The notes beneath the pieces were generated by a model. The model searched no databases and was not told where the DNA came from. It saw only the letters and a program-made list of their open reading frames with translations. Source: JADKCZ01 sp963786945 (GTDB lineage: Bacteria > Myxococcota > Myxococcia > Myxococcales > Anaeromyxobacteraceae). Taken from it: a stretch of DNA of 64,000 bases. Both the position numbers and the translations under genes were made by a program. Shown one piece after another: positions 34,052-43,542 of this stretch (the first letter of the stretch is position 1; every line of letters starts with the position of its first letter). The stretch lies in NCBI GenBank assembly GCA_963786945.1, contig CAWBAO010000005.1, positions 62,001-126,000 on the forward strand. The letters run 5' to 3'.

Positions 34052-35302
34052 ATGCCGCCTCCCCCGCCCCGAAGCCGGGCCGCGCCTCGCCCCGCCGCAC
34101 GCTCCCGCCGGGGGGCCGCCCGGCCGGTCCGCGCCGGGCTGGAGGTCCTGCTCGGCGCGCGAGGCGGGCCGCTGCGGGGCCGGCGCGTCGGGCTCATCTG
34201 CAACCACACCGCGGTGGACGCCCGGCTGCGCCACGCCGCCGACCTGCTGCACGCGCTGCCGGGGGTGACCCTCGCGGCGCTCTTCGGCCCGGAGCACGGC
34301 GTCCGCGGTGACGCCCAGTACATGGCGGCGGTGGCGGGGGAGCGCGATCCGGCCACCGGCCTGCCCGTCCACTCGCTCTACGGCGCGACGCCCGAGTCGC
34401 TCCGACCCGCTCCCGCGGCGCTGGCCGGGCTCGACGCCCTCTGCTTCGACATCCAGGACGTGGGGGCCCGCTACTACACCTACCAGGCCACCATGCTGCT
34501 GGGGATGGAGGCGGCGGCCCGGGCCGGGCTGGCCTTCGTGGTGCTGGATCGCCCCAACCCCATCGGCGGGCTGCTCGTGGAGGGGCCGGCGCTGCGGCCC
34601 GGCTTCGAGAGCTTCTGCGGGCTGCACGACCTCGCGCCCCGCCACGGCCTGACGGTGGGGGAGCTGGCCCGGCTGTTCGTGGCCGAGCGCCGCCTCGACC
34701 TCGACCTCGCCGTGGTGCCGTGCGAGGGCTGGCGGCGCGGGGAGGGCGCCCGCGCCACCGGGCTGCCGTGGGTCTCCCCCTCGCCCAACATGCCCACGCC
34801 GGAGACGGCGCTGGTCTATCCGGGGACCTGCCTGCTGGAGGGGACCAACCTCTCCGAGGGGCGCGGGACCACCCGGCCGTTCGAGCTCCTCGGCGCGCCC
34901 TGGCTCGATCCGGGCCGGCTGGCGGCGGCGCTCTCCGCGGAGCGGCTGCCGGGGGTCCGGTTCCGGCCGGCCAGCTTCACGCCCACCTGGGACAAGCACG
35001 CCGGCGCGCGCTGCCACGGCGTCGAGCTCCACGTCCACGACGCCGGGGCGTTCCGCCCGTTCCGCACCGGCCTGGCCTGCGTGCTCCACGCCCGCGCCCA
35101 GGCGCCCGAGCGGTTCCGCTGGCGGGCCGAGGCCTACGAGTTCGTCGAGGGGATCCCGGCCTTCGACCTGCTCTGCGGCTCGGCGCGGGAGCGCACCGCG
35201 ATCGAGGCCGGGGCCACGCTGCGCGACCTGGTGGCGGGGTACGCGGCGGAGGAGCGGGCCTTCGCCCGGCGGCGCACCCGGTTCCTCGCCTATCATGGCT
35301 GA
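34052..35302 (+). CDS. DUF1343 / NamZ-like exo-beta-N-acetylmuramidase
   Basis: A 416-residue member of the DUF1343 family, characterised in Bacillus as the exo-lytic N-acetylmuramidase NamZ that removes terminal MurNAc from peptidoglycan fragments. Visible motifs are 'RVGLICNHTAVD', 'LAALFGPEHGVRG', 'VHSLYGATPESLRP', 'CFDIQDVGARYYTYQATM', 'VVLDRPNPIGG' and 'YPGTCLLEGTNLSEGRGTTR'. The first 30 residues are Pro/Arg-rich without an obvious signal peptide, so it is probably cytoplasmic or a later start applies. The Asp and Glu clusters are those conserved in the family. The gene overlaps nadD by 8 bp. Confidence 0.88.
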   Translation: MPPPPPRSRAAPRPAARSRRGAARPVRAGLEVLLGARGGPLRGRRVGLICNHTAVDARLRHAADLLHALPGVTLAALFGPEHGVRGDAQYMAAVAGERDPATGLPVHSLYGATPESLRPAPAALAGLDALCFDIQDVGARYYTYQATMLLGMEAAARAGLAFVVLDRPNPIGGLLVEGPALRPGFESFCGLHDLAPRHGLTVGELARLFVAERRLDLDLAVVPCEGWRRGEGARATGLPWVSPSPNMPTPETALVYPGTCLLEGTNLSEGRGTTRPFELLGAPWLDPGRLAAALSAERLPGVRFRPASFTPTWDKHAGARCHGVELHVHDAGAFRPFRTGLACVLHARAQAPERFRWRAEAYEFVEGIPAFDLLCGSARERTAIEAGATLRDLVAGYAAEERAFARRRTRFLAYHG

Positions 35303-35870
35303 CGTGGACCCCCGACCCGAGGTCGCCCTGCTGGGCGGATCCTTCAACCCGCCCCACGCGGCGCACGTGATGGCCGCCTGGTGGGCGCTGGCCACGCAGG
35401 GCGTCCGCGAGGCCTGGCTGGTCCCCACCTGGCGCCACCCCTTCGGCAAGGCGCTGGCGCCGTGGGAGGACCGGGTGCGGATGTGCGAGCTGGCCATCGC
35501 CCAGGTGCGCGGCGCCCACGTCTGCCGGGCCGAGGAGGCCCTGCGCGACGACCCGCTCTGCGGCCGGACCGCCCGCACCCTGGAGCATCTCGTCGAGCGC
35601 CACCCAGGCCGGCGCTTCGCGCTGCTGGTGGGCGCCGACATCCTGCCGGAGACTCCGCGCTGGTACCGGTGGGACCGGGTGAAGGAGCTGGCCCGGGTGG
35701 TGGTGGTGGGACGCCAGGGATACCCCGGAGGGGTGAGCCCGGCACTGCCCGCCATCTCCTCCACGGAGATCCGCGACCGGCTGGCGCGCGGCGAGCCGGT
35801 GGACGGGCTGCTGCCGAGCAGGGTCCTCGAGTACCTCCGGTCGCACGGACTGTACGGGACCTCGACCTGA
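35295..35870 (+). CDS. nadD: Nicotinate-nucleotide adenylyltransferase
   Basis: NadD adenylates nicotinate mononucleotide to deamido-NAD. The 191-residue protein shows the nucleotidyltransferase motif 'LLGGSFNPPHAAHV' (the GxFxPxHxxH pattern; Gly-Ser-Phe and the HAAH histidines) and the C-terminal 'ISSTEIRDRLARGE'. In between, 'FALLVGADILPETPRW' aligns with the family's GxD segment. ATG 35295 lies inside the end of the NamZ-like gene, suggesting translational coupling. Together with nadC (46.7 kb) it supplies NAD; nadB, nadA and nadE are not in the window. Confidence 0.93.
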   Translation: MADVDPRPEVALLGGSFNPPHAAHVMAAWWALATQGVREAWLVPTWRHPFGKALAPWEDRVRMCELAIAQVRGAHVCRAEEALRDDPLCGRTARTLEHLVERHPGRRFALLVGADILPETPRWYRWDRVKELARVVVVGRQGYPGGVSPALPAISSTEIRDRLARGEPVDGLLPSRVLEYLRSHGLYGTST

Positions 35871-35895
35871 TCGGGGCTTGTAAATCGATGCAGAT

Positions 35896-35912
35896 TGCGG
35901 CGAAATGCCGCA
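35896..35912. repeat. Short perfect inverted repeat after nadD
   Basis: TGCGGC-GAAAT-GCCGCA forms a 6-bp stem with a 5-base loop, 25 bases after the nadD stop and directly before the ATG at 35914. It lacks a T-run. It could be a weak terminator for nadD or cover the start of the small membrane protein. Confidence 0.35.
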
Positions 35913-35913
35913 C

Positions 35914-36105
35914 ATGGATCAGCCCCAGTCCACCTCGTCGTCCCGGCTCCTCCCGCGAATCGGGATGTACGCCTCCGCCTTCGGCGTCTTCGCGTGCGGC
36001 TGGCTGGCCATGAAGACCGACGACTGGCGGGTCATGGTCGGGCTGACGGTGCTGGCCGGCGTGGCCGGGATCGCGGCCTCGGCCTTCGGCAAGCGGGCGG
36101 GGTGA
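35914..36105 (+). CDS. Small two-helix membrane protein
   Basis: A 63-residue protein: a polar N-terminus (MDQPQSTSSSRLLPRIG) and two hydrophobic segments, 'MYASAFGVFACGWLAM' and 'VMVGLTVLAGVAGIAASAFG', separated by a short charged loop (KTDDWR), with a basic tail. Base use at third positions matches neighbouring genes. ATG 35905 would add three residues but lies inside a hairpin. No homologue is recognised. It may be an inner-membrane accessory protein, but it is small enough that coding status is not certain. Confidence 0.5.
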   Translation: MDQPQSTSSSRLLPRIGMYASAFGVFACGWLAMKTDDWRVMVGLTVLAGVAGIAASAFGKRAG

Positions 36106-36123
36106 GCGCCACGGCGCCCCGCC

Positions 36124-38550
<2,427 letters not shown>

Positions 38551-38620
38551 GTTCCGGCGAGGTTCCGATATCGGTCACAACCGGTCAATTTTTCGGCTGA
38601 TCTCGGGGATCTGGACGCGG

Positions 38621-39457
38621 TCAGTCCAGGCCGCGGGCCCCGAGCTCGTCCTCGTCGAGGCCGAGGAAGTGGCCCACCTCGTGGAGCAGGGTGGTGGCGA
38701 TCTCCTCCTCCAGCCCGGCGCGGCTCCCGGCGGCCCGCTCCAGGTTGCGCTGGTAGAGGACGATGGAGGAGGGCAGGTGGCTCCACGGGTCGGAGGAGAG
38801 CTTCTGCCCGTACGGGGCGCCGCGGAAGAGCCCGAGGATGGTGGGCGGCAGCGGCGGGTCGGACTCGAGGAGGTCGTGGTCGGCGGGCAGGTCCTCGACC
38901 GTGACCGGGACGTTGGCCAGGTAGCGCCGCACCTGGTCGGGCAGCGCCTCGAAGGCCCGCTCCACGGCGGCGTCGAAGTCGCGGCGGGAGAGCCGCACCC
39001 GCTTCGGGAAGCCCTCCGGGTCGAGCTTCCGGGCCCGCACCAGCCGCCGCTCCGCCTCCCGGTCGTCGCCGCGCCGCTCCGCCAGCAGGCCGAGCAGGTG
39101 GTGGGCGCGGGCCTCGTCGTCGGCCAGGTCCAGCACCGCCCCGGCCACGGCGCCCGCCTCGTCGAAGCGGCAGAGCTCGAAGAGCGCCTCGGCCCGCTCG
39201 AGCAGGGCGTCGAGGTGGTCGGGGACCAGCCGGAGGGCCTCGTCGAGGGCGGCCAGCGCCGCCGGCGCGTCGGCCAGGTCCAGCAGCGCGGCGCCCTCCA
39301 GCCAGTGCAGGTCGGCGGCCAGGGCGGCGTCGCCCTCGCGCCGGGCCTGCTTCGCCCCCCGGCGTGCCAGCGACAGCGCCCGCTCGGCGTCGCCGTCCTG
39401 GAGCGCCGCGGCGACGGCGTCGAAGCGCGGATCCGGCGCGTCGGGGTGGTGGCTCAT
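38621..39457 (-). CDS. TPR-fused DUF1025-type zinc metallopeptidase
   Basis: A 278-residue soluble protein. Residues about 10-140 form TPR-like helical pairs ('AERALSLARRGAKQARREGD', 'PAALAALDEALRLVPDHLDA'). The C-terminal half matches the minimal zincin family PF06262: 'LSRRDFDAAVERAFEALPDQ', 'NVPVTVEDLPADHDLLE', 'ILGLFRGAPYGQ', 'SSIVLYQRNLER' and the zinc motif HEVGHFLGLDE at residues 259-269 (His259, His263, Glu269). The stand-alone family is about 120-130 residues; the TPR fusion suggests recruitment to a partner protein. Substrates are unknown. The Clp gene starts about 70 bp away on the same strand. Confidence 0.87.
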   Translation of the reverse strand: MSHHPDAPDPRFDAVAAALQDGDAERALSLARRGAKQARREGDAALAADLHWLEGAALLDLADAPAALAALDEALRLVPDHLDALLERAEALFELCRFDEAGAVAGAVLDLADDEARAHHLLGLLAERRGDDREAERRLVRARKLDPEGFPKRVRLSRRDFDAAVERAFEALPDQVRRYLANVPVTVEDLPADHDLLESDPPLPPTILGLFRGAPYGQKLSSDPWSHLPSSIVLYQRNLERAAGSRAGLEEEIATTLLHEVGHFLGLDEDELGARGLD

Positions 39458-39494
39458 GGCGGGCGGGTGCGGTGCCGGGGGGCCGGGCCGCGGG

Positions 39495-40865
39495 CTACCG
39501 CTCCCGGGCCGGTGGGAGGTCGTGGGAGGCGATGTAGACCACGTTCCGCGTGGTCCGCTTGCCGCGGTACATGGCCCGATCGGCCAGGTCGATCAGCTCG
39601 GCCTTGCTGCCGGCGTGCTCCGGGAAGGCGGCCAGCCCGATCGAGGCGGTGACCCGCACCGGCGAGGACTCCCGGGAGAGGAAGCGGTGGTTCTCGATGG
39701 CGCGGCGCACCCGCTCCGCCACCTTGAGCCCGCCCCCCGAGTCGATGCCGATGAGCACCAGCACGTACTCGTCGCCGCCGTAGCGGGCCAGGACGTCCTC
39801 GTCGCGGACGCAGGAGCGGAGCACCCGCGCCACCTCCACCAGCAGCCGGGAGCCGGAGAGGTGGCCGTGCTGGTCGTTGACGGACTTGAAGTGATCGAGA
39901 TCGAGGAAGAGCAGCGAGAAGGGGCGACCGCTCGACAGCTCGCGCTCGAGGACCACGTCCAGGTAGCGGGTGTTGTAGAGGTGGGTGAGGTCGTCGAGGT
40001 AGACGAGGTGCTCCACCTGCTTGAGGCGGCCGAGGTTGCGCAGCGCCAGCGCCAGGTGGCGGGCCAGGAAGGCGGCGTTCTCGCCCATCCCGGCGCTGGG
40101 GGCCTCGTCGGGGAGGGCCAGCACCGCCCCCAGCGTGCCGACCTCGTCCACCAGCGGCAGGCAGAAGGGCCGCTGCGCTCCCGGGCCGCCGTCGCCCGGC
40201 CCGAGGAAGCGCGGCTCGGCGCCGGAGAGCCCGTCGAGGTGGGGGCGGGCCTCCTCGAGCAGCCCGGCCGCCGCCTGGTACTCGAGCCCGTGGGCGCCGG
40301 AGAGGACCCAGCTGCGGTCCGGCGCCACCTCGACCAGCACCGTGGCGCGGGCGCCGCTGGTGGCCGCCATGGCGGCCAGCCCCATGGGCACCAGCCGATC
40401 GCGGTCGAGCGTGGCCGAGAGCCGCTGGCAGGTCTCGAAGAGCTTGAGGTGGCCCCGCAGCGTCATGTTCTCGGCCAGCAGGGCGCGGGTGGCCAGGCTG
40501 CGGTGGACCGCGTGCTGCAGGGCCTCGGGCGTGACCGGCTTGACGAGGTAGTCGGACGCGCCCGACTTCATGGCGCGCACCGCCGGGTCGACCTTGTCGA
40601 GGGCGGTGATCATCACCACCTCGAGGTTGGGGTCGAGCTGCTTGGCGGCGCTGAGCAGGTCGATGCCGGAGGAGCCGGGGAGGACCACGTCCGACACCAG
40701 CACGTCGAAGCGGCGGGCCTGGAGGATGACCAGGGCGGCCTCGGCGTCGGCGGCCACCTCGACGTCGAAGCCGGCCGCCCGGAGGTAGTCCGAGTAGACG
40801 GTTCGAGCGAACCGCTCGTCATCGACCAGCAGGACCGCGTGGGCCACCGGAAGGAAGGATATCAT
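39495..40865 (-). CDS. REC-GAF-GGDEF diguanylate cyclase response regulator
   Basis: A 456-residue signalling protein. The receiver domain (about residues 8-125) has phosphoacceptor Asp59 in 'LVSDVVLPGSSG' and Lys in 'SDYLVKPV'. A GAF-like region follows (about 140-280). The C-terminal diguanylate cyclase domain (about 290-450) carries 'FLDLDHFKSVNDQHGH' and the active-site YGGDEY (about 361), consistent with c-di-GMP synthesis. No RxxD inhibitory site is evident upstream of GGDEY. ATG 40865 is 6 bp from the divergent cheW-like start. GTG 40847, at the start of the REC domain and preceded by a TATCCT hexamer, may be the true start. Confidence 0.92.
   Translation of the reverse strand: MISFLPVAHAVLLVDDERFARTVYSDYLRAAGFDVEVAADAEAALVILQARRFDVLVSDVVLPGSSGIDLLSAAKQLDPNLEVVMITALDKVDPAVRAMKSGASDYLVKPVTPEALQHAVHRSLATRALLAENMTLRGHLKLFETCQRLSATLDRDRLVPMGLAAMAATSGARATVLVEVAPDRSWVLSGAHGLEYQAAAGLLEEARPHLDGLSGAEPRFLGPGDGGPGAQRPFCLPLVDEVGTLGAVLALPDEAPSAGMGENAAFLARHLALALRNLGRLKQVEHLVYLDDLTHLYNTRYLDVVLERELSSGRPFSLLFLDLDHFKSVNDQHGHLSGSRLLVEVARVLRSCVRDEDVLARYGGDEYVLVLIGIDSGGGLKVAERVRRAIENHRFLSRESSPVRVTASIGLAAFPEHAGSKAELIDLADRAMYRGKRTTRNVVYIASHDLPPARER
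40856..40865. promoter_or_regulatory. Candidate bidirectional -10 element
   Basis: TATCAT on the plus strand (40860-40865) ends 6 bases before the GTG of the cheW-like gene. TATCCT on the minus strand (40861-40856) ends 8 bases before GTG 40847 of the diguanylate cyclase gene. The two hexamers overlap by two bases around GATATC. Clear -35 boxes are not visible. Confidence 0.4.
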
Positions 40866-40871
40866 GGAGCG

Positions 40872-41655
40872 GTGAGCTCACTCCCCTCGGAGCGCAAGGC
40901 CCTGCTCTTCTCGGCCGGCGGCGTGCGGCTGGCCCTGCGGCTGGCGCAGCTGCGCGAGATTCTGCGAGCTGGCGCCGGGGGAAGGCGAGGTGGTGGCCCG
41001 CGGGCAGCCGGTGCCGACGGCGTGGGTCTCCACCGTGCTGGGGCTGCCGGCCGGGCCGTCCCGCTTCGCGCTGGTCACCGAGGGCACCACGCCGTCGGCG
41101 CTGCGGGTCGAGGCGCTCCACGGCATCGTCGACCTGGGCGACGCCGAGGTCTTCCAGCTTCCCGCCCACACCGTGGTCCCGACGCCGTCGCCCTTCGCCG
41201 GTGCGCTGGTGGTGAAGGGTGAGGTGGCGCTGGAGCTGGCGGTCGCGGCGCTGGGGTTCGCCCCGCTGGCGCCCGCCGAGGATCCCCTCGACCCCCCGGG
41301 GTCGTTCGGGCCGTGGCCGGAGCGCGAGCTCCGGTTCACCCGCGGACCGCTGGCCTTCGGCGTCCCGGTGTCGCTGGTGGTGGCGGTGAGCGACGCGCCG
41401 CCGCTGGCCCCGGTGCCGCTGGCGCCGCCCTCGCACCGCGGCCTGCTCTACCACGGTCGGGCCATCCACCCGGTCATCGACGTGGGCGTCTTCTTCGGCC
41501 TGGCGCCGTCGCTGGTCCCCGCGCAGGTCCTGCTGCTCGACGCGGGTGGCGCGGCCATCGGCGTGGTGGCGGACGAGGTGCTCGGGCTGGATCGAGGACG
41601 CGAGGGCGACGGCGTGCTCCGGCCACCGTGGGACACGCTGTTCGGGGGCGGGTAG
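40872..41655 (+). CDS. Tandem CheW-like domain protein (frameshifted)
   Basis: About 260 residues forming two CheW-like modules. The first begins 'ERKALLFSAGGVRLALRLAQ' and 'LREIL'. Near 40965 the frame must move one base to continue 'PGEGEVVARGQPVPTAWV' and 'LALRVEALHGIVDLG'-like strands. The second module runs from 'ERELRFTRGPLAFGVPVSLV' to 'AIGVVADEVLGLDRG', with the conserved 'HPVIDVGVFFGL'. CheW-like proteins couple chemoreceptors to CheA. The beta-barrel core residues are present but divergent, so it may be a docking protein for another signalling system. Its neighbours (c-di-GMP synthase, REC protein) support a signalling role. Confidence 0.7.
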
Positions 41656-41768
41656 GCCGCGCCTCGCACCCCGGTCCGCCGCACGGCCGCCGGGCCGACA
41701 ACGACTCTGGGACGGGATCAAGGCGGTCGAGGCGTCACCGTCTAGGCACCTGTAAAGCCCCGGGAATC

Positions 41769-41797
41769 TTGACACTCGGGAGAGCCCGGCGTTACTT
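41769..41797 (+). promoter_or_regulatory. Promoter of the REC/Pro-rich protein gene
   Basis: A perfect TTGACA (41769-41774) is followed after 17 bases by TTACTT (41792-41797). Transcription would begin near 41804, which rules out the upstream ATG at 41800 and supports ATG 41833 as the start. The 28-base leader contains CACCTCCTT, identical to the 16S rRNA anti-Shine-Dalgarno core. Confidence 0.55.
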
Positions 41798-41832
41798 CAA
41801 TGCTTTCACGTTCACCTCCTTCGGGACCCTCC

Positions 41833-43451
41833 ATGCCCAAGAACCTGCTCCTCGCGGACGACTCGGTCACCATCCAGAAGATGGTCGCCATCACGTTCGC
41901 CAACGAGGACTACGCCGTCAGCGTCGTCGCCAACGGCGAGGATGCGGTCGCGAAGGCCAGGGCCGCGAGGCCCGACGTGATCCTGCTGGACGCGGTGATG
42001 CCCAGGAAGAACGGGTACGAGGCCTGCGAGGTGCTCAAGGCCGACCCGGCGCTGTCGGGTGTCCCGGTCATCCTGCTGGCCGGCACGTTCGAGGCGTTCG
42101 ACGAGGCGCGCGCCAGGACGGTCCGCGCCGACGCCTTCATCCAGAAGCCCTTCGAGACCCAGGCCCTCATCAACAAGGTGCGCGAGCTGGTCGAGGGGAG
42201 GGCCCCCGTCGCCGCGCCGGGCGCGACGCCGCTGGCCTTCGGCGCCTCCGGCCCGGCCCCGCAGCCGGCCCAGCCAGCGGCCCCCCGGGCCGCGGCCGCC
42301 GCTCCCCGGCCCGTCGCCCCGCCGCCGGCCGCGCCTGCGCCGCTCGCGGCGCCGCCCGCGGCGCCGGCCACCCCGCCCCGCCCCGCCTGGACCCCACCGC
42401 CCGCCGCGGCCCGCCCGCCTCCCGGCGCCGTCCCGCCCCCGGGTGCGCGGCCGCCCCCGGTCGCGATGCCGCCGCTCGGCGCGAGGCCACCTCCGGGCGT
42501 CGTGCCGCCGCCGGGCGCACGCCCGCCGGCGGGAGCCGTTCCGCCCCCTGGCGCTCGGCCACCCCCCGGCGCGATGCCGCCGCCAGGAGCCCGTCCGCCC
42601 CCGGGCGCCTTCCCGCCGCCCGCCTTCCGCCCGCCGCCCGCCGCGCCCATGGCGCCGGCCGCCCGTCCGCTCGCCTCGGCCCCGGCTGCGGCCCCGGCGC
42701 GGCCGCGCCGAGGCCGTTCGCTCCGCCCGTGGCGCCCGCCCCCGTGGCGTCGCGGCCAGCGCCGGCACCGGCACCGGTGCCCGCGCCGGCGCGGCTCGAC
42801 CCCTTCGGCTTCGACGTCACCACGCCGCGGCCCGTCGCCCCGGCGCCGCCGCCTGCTGCGGAGGACGACTGGAGTGACGTCGAGGTGGCCCCGGCGGCGC
42901 CGCGCCCGCCGCTCGCCGCCGCGCCGCCTGCGTGGTCCCCGGCCGCGGTGCCAGCCCCGATGCCGGCCCCGGTGCCAGCAACCATGCCCGCACCGGTGCC
43001 CGCACCGGCGCCTGCACCGGCGCTGGCCGCGGTGCCCGCCGCGGTCTTGATCCCACCGCCCCCTCCGCCAGCGCCCACGCCGGTCTCCACGCCGGCGCCC
43101 GCACCCGTGGTCGAGCCGGCGCTCGAGCTCCTGGCGGCCAGCGGCTTCGAGCCCATCGACCTGCCTGCCGAGGAGTCGGCCGAGCCGCCGCTGCTGGCCC
43201 CGATGCACGAGTTCGTCCCGCCCGCCGCGACCACCGGCCACCAGCCCGCGCCCGCCGTGGAGCAGGGTGGCTCCGGGGTGGTCGTCGGCCGGGCGACGCC
43301 CGCGGACGGCGGCGAGGCCGCGCTGCGCGACGCCCTCTCCGGGGCCTCCCGCGAGGTGATCGAGCGGGTGGTCTGGGAGGTGGTCCCCCAGCTCGCCGAG
43401 ACCATCATCCGCGAGAACCTCGACCGGCTCGTGAAGGCGCGCCAGGGCTAG
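41833..43451 (+). CDS. Receiver-domain protein with long Pro/Ala-rich region (frameshifted)
   Basis: Residues 1-120 are a CheY-like receiver: 'MPKNLLLADDSVTIQKMVAI', phosphoacceptor Asp53 ('VILLDAVMPRKNG') and Lys105 ('AFIQKPFE'). A very long Pro/Ala-rich region follows, including five 12-residue repeats. Near 42700 the frame changes by one base. The corrected frame continues 'RPFAPPVAPAPVASRPAPAP' to a conserved C-terminal helix 'SREVIERVVWEVVPQLAETI', a signature I associate with deltaproteobacterial REC proteins. The total is about 539 residues. The output is probably protein-protein contact via the C-terminal helix. The uncorrected frame ends in an Arg-rich stretch at 43050. Confidence 0.8.
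42442..42621 (+). repeat. Five tandem 36-bp (12-codon) Pro-rich repeats
   Basis: Five in-frame units follow the pattern G-A-R-P-P-[PA]-[GV]-[AV]-x-P-P-x within the linker of the receiver-domain protein. Codons vary freely between units while residues hold, indicating selection on the polypeptide. Confidence 0.75.
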
Positions 43452-43542
43452 TCCCGATCCCCGTCGCGACCACCCGCACCAACCCGCGCCAGCCCGGCCG
43501 CCGCAGCCGCGGACGCCGGCGCCAGCGGCGCCAGGAGCAGCC

